64,000 bases of DNA from Actinomycetospora sp. TBRC 11914 (GCF_012933465.1 NZ_JABBND010000014.1:62001-126000); one strand, 5' to 3'. Positions 26,730-35,516 are shown, counted from the stretch's first letter. Notes: a model not told the origin generated them from the letters alone. Translations and numbers: made by a program.

Positions 26730-27896
26730 TCAGGACGCCAGGAGCTCGCCGATCGCCCGGAGCCCGTCGAGGTCGTGGACGTCGGTGGCCATGGCCGGGA
26801 CGTCGACGATGGGCACGTTCGGGTGCGCCCGCGTGAAGCGGGCCAGCACGCGGCGCTCCCGCTCCGCGGTCTCCACGCGGTCGGCGTGCAGCCGCAGCAC
26901 GGCCGCCGTCGTCGCGTCCCCCCGCGCGGCCTCGAGGGTCTCGGCGCCCTCGCGGGCCCGCGCGCCGGAGAGCGTCGCGTGCACCGGGTGGGTCCGGTTG
27001 AGCACCATGCCGGCCAGCGGCATCTTCTCGCTGCCCAGCCGCTCGACGAAGTACGACGCTTCCCGGAGCGCGTCCGGCTCGGGCGAGGCCACGACGACGA
27101 AGGCCGTGCCCGGCGCGCGCAGCAGCTGGTAGGTGGCGTTGGCCCGCTCCTGGAAGCCGCCGAACAGCGTGTCGAAGGCCTGTACGAACGCCGAGGCGTC
27201 GGCCAGCATCTGCCCGCCGAGGATCGTCGACACGGCCTTGGCGAACAGGTTGAACGTCGAGCCGACCAGCTTGCGCAGCGCCGAGCCGCCGGCCCGGGCG
27301 GGTGCCGAGAGCAGGCGGATCATCCGCCCGTCGAGGAACGACGAGAGCCGCTGCGGCGCGTCGAGGAAGTCGAGCGCGGAGCGCGACGGCGGCGTGTCGA
27401 CGATGATCAGGTCCCACCGGCCGGTGGCCGCGAGCTGCCCGAGCTTCTCCATCGCCATGTACTCCTGCGTCCCGGAGAAGGACGTGGAGATCGTCTGGTA
27501 GAAGGGGTTGTCGAAGATCGCCTGGGCGCGGTCGGGGGTGGTGTGCCCCGAGACCATCTCGTCGAAGGTCCGGCGCATGTCCAGCATCATCGCCTGCAGC
27601 TCGCCGCCCGAGCCGGTGACGGCGCCGGGCACCGCCCGCGGCTCGTTGTCGAGCTCCTCGAGGCCCATCGACTGGGCGAGCCGGCGCGCGGGGTCGATCG
27701 TCAGCACGACCACCTTCCGGCCGCGGGCCGCCGCGCGCAGGGCGAGGGCGGCCGCCGTCGTCGTCTTCCCGACCCCGCCGGAGCCGCAGCAGACGATCGT
27801 GCGGGTGGCGCGGTCGTCGACGAGCGCGTCGAGGTCGAGGTGCTGGGGGCGGCGGACGCGGCCGGCCGGCGCGGAGGCCGTCGGGTCAGCGGCCAC
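26730..27896 (-). CDS. Get3/ArsA-like ATPase, second subunit (Rv3680/BagB-like)
   Basis: A 388-aa P-loop ATPase of the ArsA/Get3 group. Walker A is [10 protein letters not shown] (residues 38-47), lacking the signature lysine that partner subunits place before the GG; switch motifs [10 protein letters not shown] and [14 protein letters not shown] follow. GTG at 27896 overlaps the end of the partner ATPase gene by 11 nt, so the two are translationally coupled. In M. tuberculosis the equivalent pair Rv3679-Rv3680 forms interacting ATPases linked to glycerol and nitric-oxide tolerance; no tail-anchor targeting role is proven. No arsenite-site cysteines are evident. Confidence 0.88.
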   Translation of the reverse strand: MAADPTASAPAGRVRRPQHLDLDALVDDRATRTIVCCGSGGVGKTTTAAALALRAAARGRKVVVLTIDPARRLAQSMGLEELDNEPRAVPGAVTGSGGELQAMMLDMRRTFDEMVSGHTTPDRAQAIFDNPFYQTISTSFSGTQEYMAMEKLGQLAATGRWDLIIVDTPPSRSALDFLDAPQRLSSFLDGRMIRLLSAPARAGGSALRKLVGSTFNLFAKAVSTILGGQMLADASAFVQAFDTLFGGFQERANATYQLLRAPGTAFVVVASPEPDALREASYFVERLGSEKMPLAGMVLNRTHPVHATLSGARAREGAETLEAARGDATTAAVLRLHADRVETAERERRVLARFTRAHPNVPIVDVPAMATDVHDLDGLRAIGELLAS

Positions 27897-28950
27897 GGCG
27901 CACCCCCTGCTCGCGGAGCAGCTCGGCGAGCTCGTAGAGCCCGCCGAGGTCGACGCCGTCGGCGAGCTCGGGCAGCTCCAGCTGCGGCATCCCGGCCTGG
28001 TCGAGCCGGGAGCGCACGCCCGCCTCGACCGCGAGCCGGTCGGTGTGCTCGCCGACCTCGGCGAGCAGCCCGTCCATCTCCTCGTCCTTGAGGAACAGGC
28101 CGGCGGCCTCGAGCCCGGCCCGCAGCCCGCCCTCGTCCACCACCTCGCGGTCCACCGGCAGCCGGGCGGGCCGCACCCGGTTCACCATCACCGCACCCGG
28201 CGGCAGGTGGGTGGCGGCGAGCTCATCCACGGTGTCCAGCGTCTCCTGCACCGGCAGGTCCTCCAACTGGCTCACGACGTGCACGACGGTCTGCGGCGAG
28301 TGCAGCAGCGCGACGACGCCCTCGCTCTGCGTCCGGATCGGCCCGGTGCGGGCGAGCGTGCCCATGGCCTTGGTGACGTCGAGGAACTTCACGACGCGGC
28401 CCGTGGGCGGCGCGTCGAGCACCACGGCGTCGTAGAGGGGCTGCCGCGACCCGGATCGCCGGGAGCCGCCGCGGTCGTCGCCGACGGTGCGGCCGACGCA
28501 CTCCTTGACCTTCCCGGTGAGCAGCACGTCGCGCAGCCCGGGGGCGAGCGTCGTCGCGAACTCGACGGCGCCCATGCGGCGCAGCGTCCGGCCGGCGAGC
28601 CCGAGGTTGTAGAACATCTCGAGGTACTCGAGCAGGGCCTCCTCGGCATCGACGGCGAGGCCGCGCACCTCGCCGCCGTCGGGCGCCACCGCGATCCGCT
28701 GCTCCGCGTAGGGCAGCGGCGGGGTGTCGAAGAGCTGGGCGATGCCCTGGCGGCCCTCGACCTCGACGAGCAGCGTGCGGCCGCCGTCGGCGGCGAGGGC
28801 CAGGGCGAGGGCCGCGGCGAGGGTCGACTTCCCGGTGCCGCCCTTGCCGGTCACGACGTGGAGGCGGGCCGAGGCGAGGGACTCCGGCCAGCGTTCGACA
28901 CCGGCCTCGTCGAGGACACCGACACCGCCCGCCCGGCGCTGGTTGCTCAC
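27886..28950 (-). CDS. Get3/ArsA-like ATPase, first subunit (Rv3679/BagA-like)
   Basis: A 354-aa ArsA/Get3-type ATPase with the deviant Walker [11 protein letters not shown] (residues 34-43), where Lys36 is the intradimer signature lysine and Lys41 the P-loop lysine. [14 protein letters not shown] and [15 protein letters not shown] are the switch regions. It precedes and overlaps the second ATPase gene. Because only this subunit keeps the signature lysine, the pair probably works as an asymmetric heterodimer. GTG at 28950 has no strong ribosome site. Cytoplasmic. Confidence 0.88.
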   Translation of the reverse strand: MSNQRRAGGVGVLDEAGVERWPESLASARLHVVTGKGGTGKSTLAAALALALAADGGRTLLVEVEGRQGIAQLFDTPPLPYAEQRIAVAPDGGEVRGLAVDAEEALLEYLEMFYNLGLAGRTLRRMGAVEFATTLAPGLRDVLLTGKVKECVGRTVGDDRGGSRRSGSRQPLYDAVVLDAPPTGRVVKFLDVTKAMGTLARTGPIRTQSEGVVALLHSPQTVVHVVSQLEDLPVQETLDTVDELAATHLPPGAVMVNRVRPARLPVDREVVDEGGLRAGLEAAGLFLKDEEMDGLLAEVGEHTDRLAVEAGVRSRLDQAGMPQLELPELADGVDLGGLYELAELLREQGVRRGR

Positions 28951-29114
28951 GGCGACCAGGGTAGGACCGCCGGCACGAGCCCGTCGGCCCCGCCCGGAGG
29001 GGCTCGGTCACATCGGGGCTCCGCCGGGGTGACGGTGCGTGCGCGGCGCGTCGCCGCTGGTGCGGGGGGTACGCGCTGGTCCGGGCCGCGACGGAGGGGC
29101 CGGGAACGGACATC

Positions 29115-29120
29115 TACCCT
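29115..29120 (+). promoter_or_regulatory. -10 of DUF4177-ridA operon
   Basis: TACCCT ends 8 nt before the ATG at 29129, fitting a leaderless transcript. Confidence 0.45.
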
Positions 29121-29128
29121 CGGACGCC

Positions 29129-29290
29129 ATGAGTGCCCAGACCTGGGAGTACGCGACGGTCCCGCTGCTGACCCACGCGACGAAGCAGATCCTCGACCAG
29201 TGGGGCGCGGACGGCTGGGAGCTCGTCACCGTCCTGCCCGGGCCGACGGGTGAGCAGCACGTCGCGTACCTCAAGCGGCCCCTGCAGTGA
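29129..29290 (+). CDS. Small DUF4177-type protein
   Basis: A 53-aa protein, MSAQTWEYATVPLLTHATKQ onwards, with the pattern WEY.T.PL..H..KQILD.WG.DGWELV typical of DUF4177 proteins. Function unknown. It matches the small gene Rv3678A at the same place in M. tuberculosis. Its stop overlaps the RidA start as GTGA, so expression of the two is coupled. ATG at 29129 is probably leaderless. Confidence 0.8.
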   Translation: MSAQTWEYATVPLLTHATKQILDQWGADGWELVTVLPGPTGEQHVAYLKRPLQ

Positions 29291-29754
29291 CGACGCCGGC
29301 CGGGCCCCGGGCGCGGCTCGCGGAGCTCGGCGTCGAGCTGCCGCCGGTCGCGCCGCCGAAGGGCATCTACGTGCCGGCGAAGAAGGTCGGCACCCAGGTG
29401 TGGACCTCCGGCCAGCTCCCGCTCGTCGGCGGGGAGCTGCCGGCGACCGGGCTGGTCGGCGCGGAGGTCTCGGTCGACGACGCGAAGGCCTACGCCCGCA
29501 TCGCCGCCCTCAACGCGCTGGCCGCGATCGACGCGGTCGTCGGGCTGGACGCGGTGGCGTCGGTGGCCAAGGTCGTGGGCTTCGTGGCCTCGGCGCCCGG
29601 GTTCGGCGGCCAGCCCCAGGTGGTGAACGGCGCGTCCGAGCTCATGGGCGAGGTCTTCGGCTCGTCGGGCGAACACGCCCGCTCGGCGATCGGGGTGGCG
29701 GCGCTGCCGCTGGGCGCCCCGGTCGAGGTTGAGGTCGTCGTCGACCTGGCGTGA
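29287..29754 (+). CDS. RidA-family protein (YjgF/YER057c/UK114)
   Basis: A 155-aa RidA-like protein; the family hydrolyses reactive enamine/imine intermediates to 2-oxo acids. Seen: VWTSGQLPLVGGELPATGLVGAEVS-type front strand, AARIAALNALAAIDAVVG helix and the C-terminal EHARSAIGVAALPLGAPVEVE block. The position of the catalytic Arg found in true RidA is occupied by His-Ala-Arg-Ser (EHARSA), so deaminase activity is plausible. GTG at 29287 overlaps the previous stop by 4 nt. Homologue of Rv3678c by context. Confidence 0.88.
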   Translation: MTTPAGPRARLAELGVELPPVAPPKGIYVPAKKVGTQVWTSGQLPLVGGELPATGLVGAEVSVDDAKAYARIAALNALAAIDAVVGLDAVASVAKVVGFVASAPGFGGQPQVVNGASELMGEVFGSSGEHARSAIGVAALPLGAPVEVEVVVDLA

Positions 29755-29804
29755 GCTTCGAGCAGGCCGCGGGAGGACGACGCCCGGGGCGGAGGGAGAC
29801 CGAC

Positions 29805-30587
29805 GTGGCGAGCACGGGTGCCGGCCTCGAGGGGGCAGGGATCGACGGGGCGGCCGGGGACGACCGGACCGGCGGGCCCCGCGACGCCGCCGACGCGCGG
29901 GCCGGCGGCGTGGAGCGCGCCTGCCACGACCTCCTCGTCGCCCTCGCGGGCCGCCTGCCCGACCGCCCGCTGTGGCGGCTGCGCGACTGGCTGGCCGCCG
30001 ACGCCGTCGTCGCCCTGCGGACCGCGGTGCCGCGCACGCTGCTGCGCCACCGGGTCGGCGTGACCGAGTCCGAGCGGGCCCTGCTGCGCGAGGCCGTCGC
30101 CGGGTGGCACGGGCCGGCCCGGCTGGTCGACGCGGTGCTGCACGCCGACACCGCGCCCGAGCCCGCCGCGACGTTCACCGAGCCCGGTCGCAGCGGCTGG
30201 GACGCCGCCGACCTGGTGCTGCGGGCACTGCTCCCGACCGTCGGCGAGGTCGGGGAGGTGCGCCGCGCCTGGCGGACGGGCGGCCCCGGCGAGCCGGGCG
30301 ACGCGGTGCGCGTCGTCCTCGTCAGCGCCGCCGGGGACCTGCCGGCCCTGACCGGCGCGGTGCAGCGGGCGCTGCGGGCCCACGGCGGCCCCGTGCCCGG
30401 CGTCGAGGTGATCGGCGCGGGCACCCTGACCACCTCCTACCACCGCGCCGCCCTCACGGCCTCGGACGTCCTGTGGCGCGCCGGGGCGCCGGCCTCGGTG
30501 TCGGCGCCCGGCCCGGAGCGGGGTCCGGGGCTGCCCGGCCCGCGATCGGGCGGCGCGGCGCCGGCGGAGCTGGTGCGCCATGGCTGA
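29805..30587 (+). CDS. Uncharacterised actinobacterial protein, paralogue of the next gene (protein A)
   Basis: A 260-aa protein of unknown function. After a Gly/Ala-rich start it has one domain from about residue 36 to 225 that recurs in the next protein: GRLxDxxLxxxRxxxAAD, LL..RVGVTESERALLREAV, VRVVLVSAAGD, GVEVIGAG and YHRAALTASDVLW. No catalytic motif, signal peptide or membrane helix is visible. The GTG at 29805 is preferred to an in-frame GTG at 29751 because GGAGGGAG (29791-29798) sits 6 nt upstream. It ends 8 nt inside the next gene. It occupies the spot between RidA and the MBL hydrolase where M. tuberculosis has no such pair, as far as I recall. Confidence 0.75.
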   Translation: MASTGAGLEGAGIDGAAGDDRTGGPRDAADARAGGVERACHDLLVALAGRLPDRPLWRLRDWLAADAVVALRTAVPRTLLRHRVGVTESERALLREAVAGWHGPARLVDAVLHADTAPEPAATFTEPGRSGWDAADLVLRALLPTVGEVGEVRRAWRTGGPGEPGDAVRVVLVSAAGDLPALTGAVQRALRAHGGPVPGVEVIGAGTLTTSYHRAALTASDVLWRAGAPASVSAPGPERGPGLPGPRSGGAAPAELVRHG

Positions 30588-33219
30588 GCCCGGATCCCCG
30601 CAGCCCGACGGGCCCCGTCCGCCCGCTCCCCGGCCCCGCGGCGAGCGCGGTCGCGACCCGGTGGCGCTGGCCGCGTGGCGTCGGGTGGCCGAGCAGCGTC
30701 GTCGCGCGGGCGACCGGACGGGCTCCGCGTCCCCGGTCCCCGAGACCCCGGGGGTCGAGCTCCCGGGGATCGAGCTCCCGGGCGTCGACCTGCCCGTGGT
30801 CGAGGCGCCGCGTGCCGAGTCCCCGGAGGCCGAGGTGCCCGCGGCCGAGGTGCCGGTGGTCGACGTGCCCGCCGTCGAGGCGCCGGCGCCCGAGGGTGCT
30901 GCGGTCGAGGGCCCGCTCCCCGGGACGACCGGCACGGGCCGGGTGCCGCCGGTGCGCGCCGCCGGCGACGACGCGGCCGCGTCCCCCGGCGAGCCGGCCG
31001 TCCCCGAGAGGTCGGTCCCTCCGACCCCCGCACCGGAGCGTCCCGCGACCGGCGACGGCCCGCCGGGGCGCCTGCACGACGTCCTGCTCGGCCTCGCCGG
31101 GCGGCTCGACGACGACGCGCTCACCTCGGTCCGCGAGATGGTCGCCGCCGAGGACGACGCCGAGGCCGCGGAGCTGCTGGGCGGCTGCCTGCTCGCCGGC
31201 GGGGTCGGGCTCACGGGGGAGGAACGCGGCGTCCTGCGGCCGTGGTTCACCGCAGCCCGTGTCGACCCGGAGCTGCTGGGTCTGCTGCCCACCGACACCG
31301 GCGCGCTCGACCGCTCGGTGCACCGCTTCGTCGCCACGGCCCACGACCGCGCGCCGGGGCTCCCCCTCGCGCGGGCGGCCCGCCGGTTGCCGGGCGTGGT
31401 GGCGGTGCGGGAGAGCTGGCGCGTCACCCCCGCGGGCTCCGCGCCCGGGCCCGTACCGCACCGCGTGGTCCTGGTGGAGACCGAGGGCCCGGACGACTGC
31501 GAACCCGTCGTGCACCACCTCGCGCACGCGGCCCGCGCTCTCGACGACACGTCGGTCGAGGTGTTCGCCGGCGGTGCGTCCCTGCCCGCCTACCACCGCG
31601 ATGCGCTCGCGTCGGCGCGCCCGCTCGTCGCCGACGAGCCGGCCGCGCACCCCGCCGGTGGCCGTTCCGGCGCGTCGAGACTCGCGCCGCAGCCCTCCTC
31701 CGACCCCGACGACGGCGAGACCTGGCGCACCGTCGCCGACGCGGGGACCGCACGCACCGTGCCGGCGCCCGCGCCCGCGCCCTCACCTCCGGCCCCGGAG
31801 CCCGAGCCGGCCGGGCCGGTCGAGGCCCAGGAGGTCGCGGAGGTCGCGGAGGTCGCCGCCGAGCCCGACGCCCCGGAACCCGCGCCCGCCGTCGGGACGA
31901 CGACCGCCCCGCCCCCCGCGGTCCCGGACGTGCCGGAGGAGACCTCGATCGACGAGGACCTCACCTCGACCGCCCGGCGGATCGCCGCGCTGTGGGCCGA
32001 GCCCTCCCCCGAGGACTTCTCGGCGCCGCTCCCCGCCGCGGAGTCGCTCGAGCCCACCCGTCTGGAGCCCGAGGGCGCCGACGCGGACGCCGACCCCGAC
32101 CCCTACCCCGACGACGACGACGAGGAGCCGAGCGGGCGGCACGGACGGCCCTCGACGAACGGCTCCGGGACGACGTCGTTCCGCGCGCCGCGGTCGCGGG
32201 CCCGGACGAACGGCCACCCCCTCCCCGCCGACCCCGACGACGTCGCACCGGAGCCCGCCCCCGGGGTCCCCGACCAGGACGACGCACAGGTCCTGCGCGC
32301 GCGCCACAGCCGCGCCCACGACACCAACGGGCACGACGCCGGGGCGCCGCGCTTCGGCCACGACGCGCGCTTCGGGGCCGGGCCCGGTCCGGCGTGGCCC
32401 GGCGGCCCCGTCGCGGACGACCCCGGACCGGGGCCCGACACGCTCTTCGCCTCGCCGGTCGAGGTCGGGCAGGACCCGGTGACGTTCGGGACGAACGGCC
32501 ACCGGCACGGCCCGGACGCCGGACCCCCCGGCGACGAGGCCGTCACGCTCGGGACCAACGGCCACCGTCACGACCCGGTGGTGCCCGCCCCCGACGACGA
32601 GCCCGCCACCGGCCCCGTCGCGTGGTCGGGTCCCGCGGCCCCGCCGCCCGCCGGACCCCGTGTGGTCGGGCCGCCGCCCGTCGGGGGTCCCCCGGCGCCG
32701 GGACCGGCCGTGGCGCCCGGGCCCGGTGCTCCCGGACCGACCGGACCGACCGGACCGACCGGACCGACCGGACCGACCGGACCGACCGGACCGGGCCCGC
32801 GTCGCCCCGCCGGACCGGGGGGACCGGCCGGGCCGGGTGGACCGGGCGAGGACGTCGCGCCGCCGTGGGCGGCCGCCGACCCCGCCGGGTGGGCGTCCGA
32901 GGCACCGGGCTGGTCCCCGGCGGCCGACGGTGCGTCCGGCCGGCCCCCCGAGCAGCCGGACACCACGGCGGCGTGGTCGCCGGACTTCGACGACTCCGTC
33001 GCCCAGCTCTCCGACCGCGAGCGCGAGCTGCTCGCCCGCCTGCACGAGGAGCTCGCCCAGCGGGAGCGCGCCGAGGGCGCCGATCCGTTCGCCGGCCCGC
33101 CGCGACCGGCTCCCGGCCCGCAGCCGCCGCCTGCCCCGGGTCCGCACCCGCCCCGCCGGGGTCCCCACGGGGTCAACGGGCACGGGCTGCCGCCGGAGCG
33201 ACCGGACGACGCGGGCTGA
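30580..33219 (+). CDS. Large protein with paralogous domain and long disordered tail (protein B)
   Basis: An 879-aa protein. Residues 1-160 are Pro/Glu-rich with VELPGIELPGVDLP-type repeats; residues 164-350 are the domain shared with the preceding protein (RLHDVLLGLAGRLDDDAL, GVGLTGEERGVLRPW, HRVVLVETEGPDD, LPAYHRDALASARPL); the rest is almost entirely low complexity. The tail holds five TNGH or VNGH motifs (TNGHPLP, TNGHDAG, TNGHRHG, TNGHRHD, VNGHGLP), a collagen-like run of about seven Gly-Pro-Thr triplets, and a short charged helix near the C-terminus (LSDRERELLARLHEELAQ). No signal peptide, so probably cytoplasmic. ATG at 30580 overlaps the previous gene by 8 nt. Function unknown. Confidence 0.75.
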   Translation: MAEPGSPQPDGPRPPAPRPRGERGRDPVALAAWRRVAEQRRRAGDRTGSASPVPETPGVELPGIELPGVDLPVVEAPRAESPEAEVPAAEVPVVDVPAVEAPAPEGAAVEGPLPGTTGTGRVPPVRAAGDDAAASPGEPAVPERSVPPTPAPERPATGDGPPGRLHDVLLGLAGRLDDDALTSVREMVAAEDDAEAAELLGGCLLAGGVGLTGEERGVLRPWFTAARVDPELLGLLPTDTGALDRSVHRFVATAHDRAPGLPLARAARRLPGVVAVRESWRVTPAGSAPGPVPHRVVLVETEGPDDCEPVVHHLAHAARALDDTSVEVFAGGASLPAYHRDALASARPLVADEPAAHPAGGRSGASRLAPQPSSDPDDGETWRTVADAGTARTVPAPAPAPSPPAPEPEPAGPVEAQEVAEVAEVAAEPDAPEPAPAVGTTTAPPPAVPDVPEETSIDEDLTSTARRIAALWAEPSPEDFSAPLPAAESLEPTRLEPEGADADADPDPYPDDDDEEPSGRHGRPSTNGSGTTSFRAPRSRARTNGHPLPADPDDVAPEPAPGVPDQDDAQVLRARHSRAHDTNGHDAGAPRFGHDARFGAGPGPAWPGGPVADDPGPGPDTLFASPVEVGQDPVTFGTNGHRHGPDAGPPGDEAVTLGTNGHRHDPVVPAPDDEPATGPVAWSGPAAPPPAGPRVVGPPPVGGPPAPGPAVAPGPGAPGPTGPTGPTGPTGPTGPTGPGPRRPAGPGGPAGPGGPGEDVAPPWAAADPAGWASEAPGWSPAADGASGRPPEQPDTTAAWSPDFDDSVAQLSDRERELLARLHEELAQRERAEGADPFAGPPRPAPGPQPPPAPGPHPPRRGPHGVNGHGLPPERPDDAG
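32733..32791 (+). repeat. 9-bp in-frame tandem repeat (Gly-Pro-Thr coding)
   Basis: GGACCGACC repeats about 6-7 times without change inside the tail of protein B and encodes a collagen-like Gly-Pro-Thr run. Unit length is a multiple of 3, so copy number can vary without frameshift. Confidence 0.9.
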
Positions 33220-33229
33220 TCGCGCGCCG

Positions 33230-33235
33230 TAGGGT
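33230..33235 (+). promoter_or_regulatory. -10 of the MBL hydrolase gene
   Basis: TAGGGT ends 6 nt before the GTG at 33242, consistent with a leaderless transcript separate from the upstream gene. Confidence 0.45.
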
Positions 33236-33241
33236 CCGGTC

Positions 33242-34042
33242 GTGACCGACCCGTCGACGATCCCGCACCCGGCCTACGAGACGCTCCGACCCGTCACCGC
33301 GGCGGCCGGGGTGGTGCTCGCGGAGAACCCGTCGGGGATGACCCTCGACGGCACCAACAGCTGGGTGCTGCGCGCGCCCGGGCAGCGCGGGTGCGTCGTC
33401 GTCGACCCGGGGCCCGACGAGGCCCGCCACCTGGACCGGTTGGTCGAGCACGGCCCCGTCGAGCTGATCCTGCTCACCCACCACCACCTCGACCACAGCG
33501 AGGCGGCCCGCAGGTTCTCGGACCGCACCGGGGCGCCGGTGCGGGCGCTCGACCCGCGGCTCTGCCTCGGCGCGGAGGGTCTCGGTCCCGACGAGGCCGT
33601 CGGCGCGGCCGGGCTCGACATCCGGGTCGTGGCGACGCCCGGGCACACGACCGACTCGCTGTGCTTCCTGGTCGACGGCGACGGCAGCGTCCTCACCGGG
33701 GACACCGTCCTCGGGCGGGGCACGACCGTGCTCGGCGACCACCACGGCGCCCTCGGGGAGTACCTCGCGTCGCTGGACCGGCTCGCCGCGCTCCCGGCCG
33801 GGACGACGCTCCTCCCGGGGCACGGACCGGACCTCGCCGACGCCCCGCAGATCGCCCGCGACTACCTCGCGCACCGCGAGCAGCGGCTGGAGCAGGTGCG
33901 GGAGGCGCTGCGCCGGCTCGGCGGCTCGGCGACGCCGCGGCAGGTCGTCGAGATCGTCTACTCCGACGTCGACGAGTCGCTCTGGCCGGCGGCGGACATC
34001 TCCGTCGCGGCCCAGCTCGACCACCTGCGCGACCACGGCTGA
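33242..34042 (+). CDS. MBL-fold metallo-hydrolase (LACTB2-like, Rv3677c homologue)
   Basis: A 266-aa metallo-beta-lactamase-fold hydrolase with the HxHxDH zinc motif as His80, His82, Asp84, His85 (LLTHHHLDHSEAAR), the later histidine in ATPGHTTDSL, the bridging aspartate in LTGDTVLGRG, and LLPGHGPD. A C-terminal winged-helix-like part (ALRRLGGSATPRQVVEIVYSDV) is typical of LACTB2-type proteins, some of which are endoribonucleases; the substrate here is unknown. GTG at 33242 is probably leaderless. Cytoplasmic. Confidence 0.88.
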   Translation: MTDPSTIPHPAYETLRPVTAAAGVVLAENPSGMTLDGTNSWVLRAPGQRGCVVVDPGPDEARHLDRLVEHGPVELILLTHHHLDHSEAARRFSDRTGAPVRALDPRLCLGAEGLGPDEAVGAAGLDIRVVATPGHTTDSLCFLVDGDGSVLTGDTVLGRGTTVLGDHHGALGEYLASLDRLAALPAGTTLLPGHGPDLADAPQIARDYLAHREQRLEQVREALRRLGGSATPRQVVEIVYSDVDESLWPAADISVAAQLDHLRDHG

Positions 34043-34093
34043 CCCCGCCGCGTACGGCCGACCCCGGTCTGCGGCCAGCTCCCGCCTAGCGCA

Positions 34094-34214
34094 AGCAATG
34101 GCGCATCTCTGCCATCTGACGCCAGAACGGCGCCACTCGCTCACCGCGGGGCTGAGCCGCACGGTGCGCGAACGGCGCCGTCCTCGCGCTCAACGCCAGG
34201 AATGCGCCATTGCT
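34094..34214. repeat. 121-bp element with 13-bp terminal inverted repeats
   Basis: AGCAATGGCGCAT (34094-34106) and ATGCGCCATTGCT (34202-34214) are perfect inverted repeats bounding a 95-bp core. The core has GAACGGCGCC twice and further self-complementary GGCGCC blocks. It lies between converging genes (MBL hydrolase and crp). It could be a large bidirectional terminator or a small non-autonomous insertion (MITE-like); no obvious target duplication. Confidence 0.65.
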
Positions 34215-34248
34215 GTCCCGGGAGGGGAGGTCCGACGAGCGAGGACCC

Positions 34249-34923
34249 CTACCGCGCGCGGCGCGCCAGGCGGTCCGGCTCGAGGATGAGGACGCTCTTG
34301 CCCTCGAGGCGCAACCAGCCGCGGGCCGCGAAGTCGGCCAGGGCCTTGTTCACGGTCTCGCGGGAGGCGCCGACGAGCTGGGCGATCTCCTCCTGCGTGA
34401 GGTCGTGGGTCACCCGCAGCAGCCCGGCCTCCTGCGACCCGAAGCGCTGCGCGAGCTGCAGCAGCGCCTTCGCCACCCGCCCGGGGACGTCGGTGAAGAT
34501 GAGGTCGGCCAGCAGGTTGTTCGTCCGGCGCAGCCGGCGGGCGACCACGCGGAGCAGCTGCTCGGCGATCTCCGGACGCTGGGAGATCCACTCCTTGAGC
34601 GCCGTGCGGTCCATCGAGTAGGCGCGCACGTCGGTCACGCAGGTCGCCGTCGACGTGCGGGGACCCGGGTCGAAGATCGACAGCTCACCGAACATGTCGG
34701 ACGGACCGAAGATCGACAGCAGGTTCTCGCGACCGTCCGGAGATCGGCGCCCGATCTTCACCTTGCCGCTCTGCACGATGAACAGCCGGTCGCCCGGCTC
34801 GCCCTCGTTGAAGATGACGGTGCCACGGGGGAACTCGACCCGGTCGAGAGACTCCGTCAACACTTCGACCGCGGCCGGATCCACGCCTTGGAAGATCCCC
34901 GCGCGGGCCAGTACCTCGTCCAC
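34249..34923 (-). CDS. crp: Crp/Fnr-family cAMP receptor protein
   Basis: A 224-aa global regulator, the same length as M. tuberculosis Crp (Rv3676) and very similar in motif content. The cyclic-nucleotide domain shows [16 protein letters not shown] (phosphate-binding Arg89), the long helix follows, and the helix-turn-helix is [20 protein letters not shown] (175-194). GTG at 34923 has GAGGAG 6 nt upstream and gives the family N-terminus [13 protein letters not shown]; the longer open frame from 34995 adds 24 residues with no homology and would place the start inside a Crp-like box. Leftward, convergent with the MBL gene. Confidence 0.95.
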   Translation of the reverse strand: MDEVLARAGIFQGVDPAAVEVLTESLDRVEFPRGTVIFNEGEPGDRLFIVQSGKVKIGRRSPDGRENLLSIFGPSDMFGELSIFDPGPRTSTATCVTDVRAYSMDRTALKEWISQRPEIAEQLLRVVARRLRRTNNLLADLIFTDVPGRVAKALLQLAQRFGSQEAGLLRVTHDLTQEEIAQLVGASRETVNKALADFAARGWLRLEGKSVLILEPDRLARRAR

Positions 34924-34987
34924 CGTCCGCTCCTCGCCGACTCGTCCGACCCCGCCCGTCGCGGGACCCTCCGGCCCCGGCCCGTGC

Positions 34988-35018
34988 TGTGTCACCGGTC
35001 ACGTCTTGCTCAAGTCTA
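34988..35018 (-). promoter_or_regulatory. crp promoter with possible self-regulatory Crp box
   Basis: TAGACT on the minus strand (35018-35013) is a good -10. TGTGTCACCGGTCACG (34988-35003) matches the Crp consensus TGTGA-N6-TCACA with one mismatch per half and would lie just after the start point, a place suited to autorepression. Confidence 0.45.
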
Positions 35019-35152
35019 GTCGTGTACAACGCCAAGATCACGCCGCACGCCGCCGTCGCGACCCCGGATCTATCTCGCATGGACGCCGTCCGCGACTCGC
35101 ATCCCCCGTTCGGACGAGGGTACGCGGACGGAATGACGCCGCTGGGTGTGCG

Positions 35153-35443
35153 TCACACCCCCGTCGTGCTCCGGGGGGCCGTCGTCGACCCGCGACCACG
35201 CTTCGACCCACCGTGACGCTTGCCGAGGTTGCGCAGCCGGAACATCTGGAGGGCCCCGCCGATGCCCTGGCGGAACAAGGCCTTCACCTCGTCGGGGCGG
35301 GCGCGTTCGAGGAAGTCCTCGACCTCGTCCTCACGGACGGTGCCCGCACGCAGCCTCGTCTCCAGGCGCTCCATGCCCAGGGCGAAGACCATGATGAGCA
35401 GGGGGATGAGGACGGCGATCCAGGCGGTCATGGTGGACGTCAT
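35153..35443 (-). CDS. Small membrane protein beside nth
   Basis: A 96-aa protein with one N-terminal transmembrane helix ([20 protein letters not shown], about residues 6-25), a charged cytoplasmic helix ([20 protein letters not shown]) and a basic C-terminus ([13 protein letters not shown]). Not a family I can name; position between crp and nth matches the small membrane gene Rv3675 in M. tuberculosis. ATG at 35443 is used; an ATG four codons later is possible. Divergent from nth. Confidence 0.7.
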   Translation of the reverse strand: MTSTMTAWIAVLIPLLIMVFALGMERLETRLRAGTVREDEVEDFLERARPDEVKALFRQGIGGALQMFRLRNLGKRHGGSKRGRGSTTAPRSTTGV

Positions 35444-35504
35444 GCTCTCGCACGCGCGGGGGCGGACGAGCACCGGGGTCGTCCCGGCGTGTCGGGCCGT
35501 TCAC

Positions 35505-35510
35505 TACCCT
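35505..35510 (+). promoter_or_regulatory. -10 of the nth operon
   Basis: TACCCT ends 6 nt before the nth ATG (35517), a leaderless arrangement. It would drive the four overlapping genes nth to marP. Confidence 0.45.
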
Positions 35511-35516
35511 GGTCGG

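Noticed and set aside
34924-34995. N-terminally extended Crp starting at 34995
   Set aside because: The extra 24 residues have no counterpart in mycobacterial Crp, and a perfect ribosome site precedes GTG 34923.
35145-35160. GTGTG-CG-TCACAC near the small membrane protein stop as a Crp box
   Set aside because: The spacer is 2 bp instead of 6 and it lies at the coding end of a gene.
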